This document shows positions 45,401 to 52,771 of a stretch of 64,000 nucleotides of DNA, piece after piece. Under the pieces are notes generated by a model that saw only the letters and a list, made by a program, of their open reading frames with translations, did no database searches and had not been told where the DNA came from. A program made the position numbers and the translations under genes. The stretch's first letter is position 1; every line of letters starts with the position of its first letter. Source of the stretch: Sporosarcina sp. Te-1 (lineage in GTDB: Bacteria > Bacillota > Bacilli > Bacillales_A > Planococcaceae); NCBI RefSeq assembly GCF_017498505.1, contig NZ_CP071798.1:3645501-3709500 (forward strand). Direction: 5' to 3'.

Positions 45401-46973
45401 GGACTCACAAAAACCAGGTGATAATGGAAAGCCAGGTGACAGTCTAAAACCTGGAGGCAACAACCCGATACCACCGGTCAGTACAGAAGTCGCTGTGAAA
45501 CTGGAGACCGCGATTAAAGATATCCAGCAAAAGCTGCTGCGAGATGGTGTACAAAGTGAATGGGAAGCAATTGGGCTTTATAAATCTGGAATAACAGTAC
45601 CATCTAGTTATTTAGAAAAGTTCCGTGAAACGCTGAACGATCAAGTAATCAGCAAGTCGGGCAAAGGTCGAATGAAGATTACGGATGTAGAGCGTCTCGT
45701 CATGGCCGCGAACGTACTAGGTATTCATCCAACGAATGCGGACAGCAAAGGATTTAATTTGCTAGAGAAGATTTACAATAGCGAATTAAGGACAACAGGT
45801 GAAGACAGCTTAACGTTCCAAGGGAATAATGGTGTGATTTTCGCTCTTATTGCTCTGGATTCGAAGAATCATGACGTACCGGAAAATGCAAAATGGAATC
45901 GTGACAAGCTGGTGAAAGAGTTGCTGAAGACACAAAAGTCAGATGGCTCCTGGAGTCTGGAAGCGACAACTAAGGGTCCAACCAGCATTGATATTACAGC
46001 AATGGCATTGACTGCTTTAGCGCCGTATAACAATCAACAAGCGGTAAGCCAGGCTATCGACAAAGCGGTTCAATATTTGTCCAATGCACAAGGAACATCA
46101 GGCGGATTCCAAGAAGCGTTTGTTGGCGGTATTTCGAGTGAGGCGACTTCACAAGTGATTATAGGATTAACGGCCAATGGAATTGATCCGAGAAGTCAGG
46201 CATTCACGAAAAACAACACCAACTTAATTGACCACTTGTTACGTTTTAAGGCGAATGATGGTGGATTCAAGCATCTGATCATTGACCAGAGTTCAAACGG
46301 AATCGCAACAGAACAAGCGCTGCAAGCACTAGTCGCTTTCGACTTATACGTCAATGGAAAAGGAGCATTGTACAGCTTTACGGAGAATGGGGTAAAACCG
46401 AATCCGACGCCAACTCCGGAACCAACACCGACTCCTTCACAATTTAAGGACACGGTTGGTCACTGGGCTGCTGACTATATTCAACAAGCTGTTGAGCAAG
46501 GATTAGTAAAAGGTTATGCAGATGGTACGTTCAAACCAAATCAGTCATTGACTCGTGCGCAGGCCGTTTCAATATTAGTCCGAGCGTTGGAATTGGAAAC
46601 AGACAAAAAGAATCCATTTACGGATACACAAAATTATGCGAAGGAAACGCAATCGGAAATCGCGGCTGCGTACCACCATGGGTTAATTAAACTACAAGAC
46701 GGCAAGTTTAGGCCATCCGAAAAAGTGACACGGGCTCAAATGGCCTTGCTATTCTACCGAGCCTATGAAATTCAAAATGGCAACAAGTATAAAGGGCAAG
46801 CGAACGCGCCATTTGCAGATATGAAGAACTACGATGCCGAAGCAAAAGAGGCTGTAAATATGTTATATGCTTTACAAATGGCATCAGGAGAAAATGGGAA
46901 ATATATGCCGGGCGCTTCCACTACCCGTGCGCAAGCGACAAAGATGCTCATGGAATTCTTGAATACAAAATAA
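42474..46973 (+). CDS. SLH-anchored transcobalamin-like protein (DUF4430 and alpha/alpha toroid domains)
   Basis: 1499 residues. Signal peptide (1-28). DUF4430 domain 1 (about 88-212; GWMYFVNNEFAPVGVGEF). Alpha/alpha toroid 1 of the prenyltransferase/squalene-cyclase-like fold (about 343-630; repeats such as G-x-F-A-F-S-G and T-G-M-A-L-L-T-L). Beta domain (660-825). DUF4430 domain 2 (848-957; SGWMYSVNGEFPQF). PGD/KPG-rich linker. Toroid 2 (1008-1300; D-G-S-W-S, D-I-T-A-M-A-L-T-A-L). PTPTPEPTPTPS linker, three SLH domains (1321-1499). Human transcobalamin and intrinsic factor combine the same two folds (alpha6/alpha6 barrel plus DUF4430-like domain). Under a B12 riboswitch and followed by an ECF importer, it probably captures corrinoids at the surface. 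Starts at TTG behind GGAAGGAAG. The binding role is inferred. Confidence 0.85.
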   Translation: MRNLHKQLFSVLMSLLLVFSIILPGVQAAEIENNDEVLEAGNAVEGQGDQSPEDGLLPSEETADEQTEQTVVEEGKGEQSPLPKQTIPVKVRIESYDKTILPPTEIDVAPYDITHAVGDNGIGNWYVENDEILAIHAIIKALEDNGFDVSDKQNFEFGEGNFITNINGLEMNSVNPYYDGWMYFVNNEFAPVGVGEFELEANDEVTLFFTTDYGAVSYSWYDQSTLEVAANEDFTLKLQSVGTVDNAVILVNDQPLLVNGEEVRTDAQGAAKLRFTEPGEYHLSAKRMDGEFSNITRPYSKVVVHPGSEPTPEPGIELTSEPDQNTGTESETKLVVNPASDESKVDKVLGNLFEFYRNSRNNKDFFPGVIPELSWTEIVGLQAAGFGDVPAKLPNWIETDPGLKPDERDTLHIRYIFAMLALGKDPSKAWTAERNLFAELAAQQNPDTGAIGAVNKHMWAMHALDTGEKLGYNVGNWNAEAKSKALKYLLGQEKQGGGFAFSGSTADPDMTGMALLTLVNYQDDSAAAAAIERSKQVLRQKQLDTAGWGSFGSENSNSIATAISGLVAIGEDPLSENWKKGDLTPLDALQRFQLENGAFTYTLGKYASTNMMATEQSLIALQEIKTGKSAWHQFAPVNTPAPEPEKPAEPDPETPEEPIGIGSDEKEYTLPQYANDNVKKPIILQLQDTTLPKITAERAGARLEIPGGTKITSSNWNRLLQVPTKKTTAPEERNKITQALQGSHLNGVTAHIKVGGDESITFDRHVTLRFAGLGNQEAGFIDASGKFTLLPKENNSSYEAYAYKDQNDLVIKTKHFTDFLVFDTTREAPVDPGTPENPTNPAPPASPSTKTILFSVEKRTMGQGDIIAPTRVDIQDGDTAYTVLRRVASEQGISIDATGVGPTVYVKSIDGLGEFDGGPKSGWMYSVNGEFPQFSAGIYELADGDNLRWQYTKNLGEDLGNVWDPNEKPSEPEKPGDSQKPGDNGKPGDSLKPGGNNPIPPVSTEVAVKLETAIKDIQQKLLRDGVQSEWEAIGLYKSGITVPSSYLEKFRETLNDQVISKSGKGRMKITDVERLVMAANVLGIHPTNADSKGFNLLEKIYNSELRTTGEDSLTFQGNNGVIFALIALDSKNHDVPENAKWNRDKLVKELLKTQKSDGSWSLEATTKGPTSIDITAMALTALAPYNNQQAVSQAIDKAVQYLSNAQGTSGGFQEAFVGGISSEATSQVIIGLTANGIDPRSQAFTKNNTNLIDHLLRFKANDGGFKHLIIDQSSNGIATEQALQALVAFDLYVNGKGALYSFTENGVKPNPTPTPEPTPTPSQFKDTVGHWAADYIQQAVEQGLVKGYADGTFKPNQSLTRAQAVSILVRALELETDKKNPFTDTQNYAKETQSEIAAAYHHGLIKLQDGKFRPSEKVTRAQMALLFYRAYEIQNGNKYKGQANAPFADMKNYDAEAKEAVNMLYALQMASGENGKYMPGASTTRAQATKMLMEFLNTK

Positions 46974-46977
46974 TGAA

Positions 46978-47015
46978 ACGATCTTGCATTCGAATGGATG
47001 CAAGATCGTCTTTTT
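46978..47015 (+). terminator. hairpin between the surface protein and the lipoprotein genes
   Basis: Perfect 12-bp stem ACGATCTTGCAT/ATGCAAGATCGT with an eight-base loop, then CTTTTT. Probably a partial terminator that lowers expression of the downstream transporter genes. Confidence 0.8.
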
Positions 47016-47031
47016 AAGGGAGGTAATTAAA

Positions 47032-47904
47032 GTGCATTGGAGGAAAATAAGTACTATTTTACTTGTAGTCATTTTAACGTTTGTTCTCTCGGCATGCGGA
47101 TCTTCTCTGCAAAAACCGACGGGACTGGAAGACGATGAAGAAATTCAGCTGACACAGGATGATCCGGTTAGCGAAGAGCAGACGGATATGCAGGAGGAAG
47201 AACAGAATAAGCCGGAGAAAAACGGACTAACTGATTTGGAAGAGCCAGTAGAGGACATGGCTCTGGACAAGACGACCGAAACAAAACGGGATTCAGAAGA
47301 ATCTAGTGTAAACAAGAAGGATTCTGGAAACACAGCAGCGACAGAAAAAAAGCCTGCTAAGAATGAAAAAACTGCAGTTGATCCATCGAAGGCTACTCCG
47401 GCGGCTCCATCCAAGCCATCAGAGAAACAAAATGAAAAACCAGCAGGGAAGCCTTCAGATAAACCTTCGACGAAACCTACAGAAAAAACAGAGACGAAAC
47501 AGCAAGATTCTAAGCCGACTGTAGAAAAACCATCAACACCTGCAGCCAGCAAAGTTGTCTATTCGATAGTCATTTCTTCCAGTGAAGTGCCCCTGCCACC
47601 GACAGAGATGGAGATTGAAGAGGGTGACACGGTACTTTCTGCTTTAATCGCGATCACGAAGAAACATAAGGTGCAGATGGATTATCGGGGAGGACAGGGA
47701 GCGACAGCTTACGTAGAAGGCATTGCCAATGTGTATGAATTTGACAGAGGGCAAGGGAGCGGTTGGATGTACCGTGTGAATGGAATCTTTCCGGATCGCG
47801 GGGCGGGCGTTATTACATTGCAAGACGGCGATCGGGTCGAATGGTTGTATACCACCAACTTGGGTGTTGACTTGAATGCTGATTTAAAGCCGTTTCGCAA
47901 GTGA
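47032..47904 (+). CDS. DUF4430 lipoprotein, probable corrinoid-binding protein
   Basis: 290 residues. Lipoprotein signal with lipobox LSAC (Cys near residue 20), a long charged linker rich in E, K, P and T (about 25-165), then one DUF4430 domain (173-285) with P-P-T-E-M-E-I-E-E-G-D-T-V and GSGWMYRVNGIFPDRGAGV. This is close to the DUF4430 domains of the preceding protein. Start is GTG at 47032 behind GGGAGG; an upstream frame from 46984 runs through the hairpin and is not used. The stop overlaps a GTG in the next gene. It would sit on the outer face of the membrane and pass corrinoid to the ECF transporter; no periplasmic-type BtuF is seen. Confidence 0.85.
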   Translation: MHWRKISTILLVVILTFVLSACGSSLQKPTGLEDDEEIQLTQDDPVSEEQTDMQEEEQNKPEKNGLTDLEEPVEDMALDKTTETKRDSEESSVNKKDSGNTAATEKKPAKNEKTAVDPSKATPAAPSKPSEKQNEKPAGKPSDKPSTKPTEKTETKQQDSKPTVEKPSTPAASKVVYSIVISSSEVPLPPTEMEIEEGDTVLSALIAITKKHKVQMDYRGGQGATAYVEGIANVYEFDRGQGSGWMYRVNGIFPDRGAGVITLQDGDRVEWLYTTNLGVDLNADLKPFRK

Positions 47905-47921
47905 AGAAAGAGGGATTGCTT

Positions 47922-48800
47922 ATGGGGAATGGGATACATTCGATTCACCCTTTCGTTATGTTTTTCTATTATGTCTGCATAGGTTTTTATGCCATGTTTT
48001 TTAATCACCCAGTTTTTTTGTTGGCGGGTTGCTTCGCGTTGGTAGCAGTCAATTTGACACATGACGGTGGGACCGCTATGAAACAGTGGGTGCCCTTGAT
48101 GATTAGCATGACCATGCTGATTATCTTAGTGAATCCATTTATTAATTCAAGAGGAACCCATGTATTTTTTTACTTCCGCGGAAAACAAGTGACGCTCGAA
48201 GCGACATTATACGGAGTGGTTACTTCCATGTCATTGCTCATGATCCTATTGCTCTTCATTTCGTTGAATCTTGTATTGAATGGAAATAAAATATTGTACA
48301 TTTTCTCAAGAATATTGCCGAAAACCGCTTTTTTAATTATGTTGTCTATCCGATTCGTTCCCCTCTTAAAGCGACGGTTGACGGAAATAACAGATGTTCA
48401 ACGGTTAAAAGGGATGACAATCAGACAAGGATCAATCCGAAATCGGGCTAAAAGCGGTATGTCCATCATGCAGGTTTTGCTTGCCTGGTCGTTGGAAGAA
48501 GCAATTGAAACAGCCGATTCGATGAAAGCAAGAGGATATGGAACAGGCAAACGAAGTCCTTATATTCCCTATCGAATCACGAAAACGGATAAAAATTGGA
48601 TTGTCTATTTGGTTCTATTTTTTATCCTCAGCGTCGCCGGCGGCCTATTAGGTTATGGGAAAATCATCATTTATCCAAAGCTTGGTACACTGCATTTGTA
48701 TCCGCTCGATTGGGTCGTCTTTTCATGCAGTTTGGCTGTCATGTTATTTCCAGTGTTTGTGGAAGGGAGAGAGCAATTGAAATGGAATTATTCCGCTTGA
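47922..48800 (+). CDS. ECF transporter transmembrane (T) component
   Basis: 292 residues with five or six membrane helices. The EcfT coupling region is visible: E-E-A-I-E-T-A-D-S-M-K-A-R-G-Y-G near residue 205, the second A-R-G-type motif that contacts the ATPases, and R-F-V-P-L-L-K-R-R-L-T-E-I near residue 148. The ATG at 47922 has AGAGGG nine bases upstream; a GTG at 47901 overlapping the previous stop is the alternative. It overlaps the ATPase gene by 19 bases. Together with the next two genes it forms a dedicated ECF importer. Confidence 0.9.
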   Translation: MGNGIHSIHPFVMFFYYVCIGFYAMFFNHPVFLLAGCFALVAVNLTHDGGTAMKQWVPLMISMTMLIILVNPFINSRGTHVFFYFRGKQVTLEATLYGVVTSMSLLMILLLFISLNLVLNGNKILYIFSRILPKTAFLIMLSIRFVPLLKRRLTEITDVQRLKGMTIRQGSIRNRAKSGMSIMQVLLAWSLEEAIETADSMKARGYGTGKRSPYIPYRITKTDKNWIVYLVLFFILSVAGGLLGYGKIIIYPKLGTLHLYPLDWVVFSCSLAVMLFPVFVEGREQLKWNYSA

Positions 48801-50455
48801 ATGAAGTCACATTTTCTTTTCTGGATGCGAGACAAAATGTTTTGCAAGACATCAGCGTCACATTGAAAGAAGGAGAGTTTGTCATAATTGGAGGAGCGAG
48901 TGGCAGCGGAAAAACGACACTTTTGAAACTGTTGAAAAAAGAGCTGCGACCGACAGGTGAGTTAACGGGTACTATTTTCTTTAGAGAGAAGCCGCTGGAT
49001 GAGTGGGATGGGAGATCATTAGTTGAGCAGATCGGTTATGTTTCCCAGGATCCTGACAATCAAATTGTCATGGATGAAGTCATGCAGGAAATTGTATTTG
49101 GTCTCGAAAATCTTGGCTATTCCAATTTTGAAATGCGTAAGCGAGTGGCGGAAATGGTTCATTTTTTTGGAGTGGAGGATTTATTACGAGCAAAGCCGTC
49201 CGAACTGTCGGGCGGTCAGAAGCAAATAGTAAACCTATTATCTGCCTTATTACTGAAACCAAGTGTATTATTGCTGGATGAACCGACATCCCAGCTTGAC
49301 CCGGTCGCGGCAAAAGAGCTTGTTTTAATGCTGGAACGGCTGAATAAAGAAACGGGAATGACCATTGTGCTAGTGGAGCATCGATTAGAAGAGCTGTATG
49401 CCATGGCAGACAGAGTCTTGTTCATGGAGCAGGGCCGTCTACTTTATGACGGCTCCAGCAAAGAAGTCATTGCAGGAGTTTATGAAGATCAAGCCACACA
49501 GTTTTCAGCATATTTGCCGACGTTCGCACGATTGTATATGGAATTTGAATCCCAACCGCTTTGCGAATCAATTCCGTTGACTGTTAAAGAGTGTAAGCAA
49601 TGGATTGGCAGAAGAGGAATGGAAGAGGTCGCTTTGCCAGCAGTAAAAAAGGATCGAGAAGAAGGTCCAATTTTATTGGAGATGGAAGATGTCTATTATC
49701 GATATACTAAAAATACACCACTTGTTTTAAAGGATTTTAGGTTAATTCTCCGAAAAGGAGAATTCTTTTCGCTAGTAGGAGGAAATGGCAGCGGGAAAAC
49801 TACGGCATTGCGAGCAGGAATCGGAAGTATAAAACCACAACGTGGAAAAATACGATTCGACGGTCGGGATATTGGAAAAATGAAAGATTCAGAGTGGGTA
49901 GGTAACATTGCATACTTGCCGCAAAATCCGCGTACATACTTTTTGCACCAAACGATTGAAGAAGAGATGCTGCAAAGTAATGCGTGTCTTACTGCGACAG
50001 AAGCAGAGATGAGAATGACTACGTTGTTGGATACATTCGGCATTTCTCATTTGCGGTCAAGGCATCCTTATGATTGCTCAGGAGGAGAAATGCAAAAAGC
50101 GGCTCTCGCCTGTATTTTGATGGGGGAGCCCGAAATCTTATTCATTGACGAACCGACAAAAGGAATGGATCCGAATTCCAAACAGCAATTGGGGGAGTTG
50201 TTGACACACTTGCAAAAGCAGGGGCTGACAATTTTCATGGTCACCCACGACATCGGCTTTACGGCTCGCTTTGCAGAGCGCTGTGCCATGATGTTCGATG
50301 GGGAGATTGCAGTTGTAGGGACACCGGATGAACTGTTCAAAGGAAACTATTTCTACACGACAGCTATCAACCGAGCGACACGTGATACGCAACAGCCGGA
50401 AGTGTTAACATATGAGGAGGCCGTTGCAACATGGAACGCTCACGCAACTATTTAG
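48782..50455 (+). CDS. ECF transporter ATPase, two fused ABC domains
   Basis: 557 residues holding two ABC ATPase domains. Domain 1 has Walker A GASGSGKTTLLK near residue 40, signature LSGGQKQ and Walker B VLLLDEPTSQLDP. Domain 2 has Walker A GGNGSGKTTALR near residue 335, signature CSGGEMQKAA and Walker B ILFIDEPTKGMDP. This fuses the usual EcfA and EcfA' subunits in one chain. The ATG at 48782 lies inside the end of the T-component gene; a longer frame from 48596 is a shadow. It overlaps the S-component gene by 25 bases. It powers the B12-cluster importer. Confidence 0.93.
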   Translation: MELFRLNEVTFSFLDARQNVLQDISVTLKEGEFVIIGGASGSGKTTLLKLLKKELRPTGELTGTIFFREKPLDEWDGRSLVEQIGYVSQDPDNQIVMDEVMQEIVFGLENLGYSNFEMRKRVAEMVHFFGVEDLLRAKPSELSGGQKQIVNLLSALLLKPSVLLLDEPTSQLDPVAAKELVLMLERLNKETGMTIVLVEHRLEELYAMADRVLFMEQGRLLYDGSSKEVIAGVYEDQATQFSAYLPTFARLYMEFESQPLCESIPLTVKECKQWIGRRGMEEVALPAVKKDREEGPILLEMEDVYYRYTKNTPLVLKDFRLILRKGEFFSLVGGNGSGKTTALRAGIGSIKPQRGKIRFDGRDIGKMKDSEWVGNIAYLPQNPRTYFLHQTIEEEMLQSNACLTATEAEMRMTTLLDTFGISHLRSRHPYDCSGGEMQKAALACILMGEPEILFIDEPTKGMDPNSKQQLGELLTHLQKQGLTIFMVTHDIGFTARFAERCAMMFDGEIAVVGTPDELFKGNYFYTTAINRATRDTQQPEVLTYEEAVATWNAHATI

Positions 50456-51117
50456 TCCTCGTATCGATTGTACTTGTCATTCTACTTGTCGTATCCATCG
50501 TATTTTTTCACTACAAATCTTACCTATTATTGAGCTTCATCGTGATTGCATGCAGTATGATCCCATTTTTTGTTCGCTTTGAATGGAGAGACGTAGCGGG
50601 GCGTGAAATTGTGTTGCTCGCTATGCTTGCAGCGATCGCTGCAGTTGGGCGTGTGCCATTTGCCGGGTTGCCAAGTGTCCAGCCTACTTCATTTATCATT
50701 ATCATGGCGGGTCTGGTCTTCGGAGCGGAATCAGGTTTTATCGTTGGAGCCGTGGCAGCAATTGTATCAAACTTTTTCCTTGGACAAGGCCCTTGGACAC
50801 CGTGGCAAATGTATGCATGGGGGATGATGGGCATGACTGCGGGGCTGTTGCGTAATGCATGGTGGATGAAATCCATTTGGGGGAAATGTATATTCGGATT
50901 TGTGTGGGGCTACTTATTCGGTTGGTTCATGAATATGTGGATCATCGTCAGCAATGTAGAAGCCCTATCCTGGGATTTTTTCATTGGCATCTATGTATCC
51001 AGTATCTACTTTGACTTAGCACATGGTCTATCCAATGTTTTTTTTCTATGTATCTTTGGTACGAGTTGGATGAAGATATTGCAACGGGTTCAACGGAAAT
51101 ATGGGCTGCTTGAATAA
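50431..51117 (+). CDS. ECF transporter substrate-binding (S) component, probable cobalamin type
   Basis: 228 residues with about seven membrane helices. S-component marks: A-A-I-A-A-V-G-R-V-P-F near residue 68 and F-I-I-I-M-A-G-L-V-F-G-A-E-S-G-F-I-V-G-A-V-A near residue 88. This matches the CbrT/cobalamin-type ECF S component as used in lactobacilli. GAGGAGG precedes the ATG, which overlaps the ATPase gene. Substrate assignment rests on the B12 riboswitch and the DUF4430 neighbours. Last gene of the operon; a strong terminator follows. Confidence 0.85.
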   Translation: MERSRNYLVLVSIVLVILLVVSIVFFHYKSYLLLSFIVIACSMIPFFVRFEWRDVAGREIVLLAMLAAIAAVGRVPFAGLPSVQPTSFIIIMAGLVFGAESGFIVGAVAAIVSNFFLGQGPWTPWQMYAWGMMGMTAGLLRNAWWMKSIWGKCIFGFVWGYLFGWFMNMWIIVSNVEALSWDFFIGIYVSSIYFDLAHGLSNVFFLCIFGTSWMKILQRVQRKYGLLE

Positions 51118-51153
51118 AGTGCGATTAAACGAACATGAAAAGTACTAGGGAAT

Positions 51154-51186
51154 GCTCAGCAGAAAAAAATCTGCTGGGCTTTTTTT
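51154..51186 (+). terminator. terminator of the B12 operon
   Basis: GCTCAGCAGA/TCTGCTGGGC around an A-rich loop, followed by seven Ts. Confidence 0.92.
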
Positions 51187-51223
51187 ATGTACTATACATA
51201 AATTGAAAGATCATCCTCTTTGC

Positions 51224-51334
51224 GCGCATAAAAAGGAAAAATCGCGCATACCACCTAGCCATCCGCGCATACCCCGTACAAATCCGCGCATACGAGCATT
51301 ACACTCGCGCATAAAAAGTGAATACCCGCGCATA
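51224..51334 (+). repeat. GCGCATA array 5: six cores
   Basis: Cores at 51224, 51244, 51265, 51286, 51307 and 51328; steps of 20, 21, 21, 21 and 21 bp. It lies just after the B12-operon terminator. Confidence 0.93.
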
Positions 51335-51495
51335 TCCAGGATCGACTAGGCCTGACAACTGAAAGAAGGTCGTAGAACATTTCGGATGATCCTAAATCCA
51401 TCTTTGCGACGAAGCACGACAAAAAAGCAGGAAAACCAACAAAACTAGAAGCAATCCAGTCGCAGTACATGACATGATATTCTGTTTTCATTGCG

Positions 51496-51501
51496 TATAC
51501 T
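51496..51501 (+). promoter_or_regulatory. -10 element of the second regulator transcript
   Basis: TATACT (context GCGTATACTAGTAGTAAAG) 13 bases before the aptamer, in the same relation as at the first riboswitch; -35 not convincing. Confidence 0.5.
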
Positions 51502-51513
51502 AGTAGTAAAGTT

Positions 51514-51600
51514 GAATAGAAATGGAAACGTTGAAATGCAACCCGCATCTGGGCACCTGGGTTGCATGGAGTAACTGGTGCAACCGGCCTGATTTTATTC
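51514..51600 (+). ncRNA. c-di-GMP-II riboswitch with terminator platform
   Basis: GGAAAC (51533-51538), a 9-bp pseudoknot ATGCAACCC (51537-51545) / GGGTTGCAT (51560-51568), CTGGGCACC (51549-51557), and ACTGGTGCAACCGGCC (51573-51588). The order GGAAAC - 5' pseudoknot strand - TGGGCAC - 3' strand - AGTG/CTGGTGCAACCG is that of the Clostridium class II c-di-GMP aptamer. P1 can form between GAATAGAAATGG and the strand ending TTTTATTC. The P1 3' strand CCTGATT (51588-51594) can instead pair with AATTAGG (51621-51627), which precedes seven Ts. That predicts a terminator without ligand and read-through with c-di-GMP. Confidence 0.9.
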
Positions 51601-51667
51601 GGATTTTGTTTTCCGAGTACAATTAGGTTTTTTTCATTAAGAAAAAATTAGTTGAGGTGGTAATACT

Positions 51668-52303
51668 ATGAGGGTTGTCATTGTAGATGATCATCCAGTC
51701 GTCCGAAGAGGACTAGCAGCCGTTCTGTTGCAGCTGGAAACGTTCGAGGTGATTGGGGAAGCGTCGAATGGGAAGGAAGCAATCATGCTGATGGCTGAAA
51801 CTATGCCGGAATTAGCGATTATCGATCTGCAGTTAGGGATGGAATCGGGACTTGATCTCATCTCCAAAATTCAAAGGCAGGGCATGCGCTGCAAGTTTAT
51901 CGTCCTGACTTCTTCGCCGGACAAAAATAACTTCACCAAGGCGAAAGAATTAGGCGTGGCCGGATATATTTCCAAAGAAGCGTTGCCGGAAGAGTTGGTA
52001 CATGCCTTGCAGATGGTATGCAAAGGAAGAACGTATTATGATCCTCGTATTCTGGAGCAGATGGTCGGCGTTCATACAGAGCGGGTTGCTATGGTGAATG
52101 TATTGACGCCTAAGGAGACAGAGGTGTTGATTGAACTGGGCAAAGGGCTTTCCAACAAAGAAATCTCCCAGATGTTATATATTACGGAATACACCGTCAA
52201 AAAACATGTTAGCCAAGTGTTGGGCAAGTTGAATTTGGCAGATCGCACGCAAGCTGCTTTATATGCAAATGCTTTGGGATTGGTGCGTTATGTTGTGAAT
52301 TAA
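51668..52303 (+). CDS. LuxR/NarL-type response regulator, paralogue of 34481-35134
   Basis: 211 residues. Receiver domain with VIVDDHPVVRRGL, phospho-acceptor in LAIIDLQLG near residue 55, T-S-S-P switch residues and lysine in ISKEALPE. LuxR DNA-binding domain at the C-terminus (LTPKETEVLIELGKGLSNKE, EYTVKKHVSQVLGKL). No histidine kinase nearby. GAGGTGG precedes the ATG. The leader is a c-di-GMP-II riboswitch (51514-51600). The operon of secreted helical proteins follows 470 bases later behind the shared TATACTAAAAATAGTTCC element. Like its paralogue, probably a c-di-GMP-controlled activator of surface genes. Confidence 0.9.
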   Translation: MRVVIVDDHPVVRRGLAAVLLQLETFEVIGEASNGKEAIMLMAETMPELAIIDLQLGMESGLDLISKIQRQGMRCKFIVLTSSPDKNNFTKAKELGVAGYISKEALPEELVHALQMVCKGRTYYDPRILEQMVGVHTERVAMVNVLTPKETEVLIELGKGLSNKEISQMLYITEYTVKKHVSQVLGKLNLADRTQAALYANALGLVRYVVN

Positions 52304-52407
52304 GAAGTCATCGACTTATCATCTTCTGCGCAGGTACTGCAATTTTCACAAACCGTTCTATTCCTCTACTTCCTCGGAAAAATAAACTCATCTTTCTTAA
52401 TAAGAAG

Positions 52408-52450
52408 CGAGACCGCTATTTCGAATACTGAATAGCGGTCTCGTTGTTTT
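52408..52450 (+). terminator. terminator of the second response regulator
   Basis: Perfect 13-bp stem CGAGACCGCTATT/AATAGCGGTCTCG with a ten-base loop, then TTGTTTTTAT. Confidence 0.92.
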
Positions 52451-52673
52451 TATTCTCCAGGTCCAAAAGTCTAGTAAACTTTTTTCTCATACTATTGATT
52501 GGTAAGGACTATTCGAAACTTATTGAATCTGGTTGGAAAGAACTGCTGCCAATAAACTTGGGAATAAAATTGGCTCTTAAGTATACTTCAAATTCACGAA
52601 AGTGGAAGGCGAGGTAGCAAAAGTGCCATGGAAAAGTATTCCTTGGAGTGAGGATGTCCCTCGGTATTCGACC

Positions 52674-52691
52674 TATACTAAAAATAGTTCC
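52674..52691 (+). promoter_or_regulatory. shared promoter element of the helical-protein operon
   Basis: TATACTAAAAATAGTTCC, one base different from 35530-35547. Distance to the first start codon is about 80 bases. No -35 box. Confidence 0.55.
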
Positions 52692-52771
52692 TAGCGCACA
52701 GGCGGGAGCTGAATATGACTAGTTGGAGGCGATCTTATCTATGGCAGATTGTTTCTAAAGAGGTGGACGCC

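Noticed and set aside
52690-52710. c-di-GMP-I riboswitch (AGCGCACAGG)
   Set aside because: Only a short resemblance to the class I CACGCACAGGGC block; the rest of the aptamer is absent.
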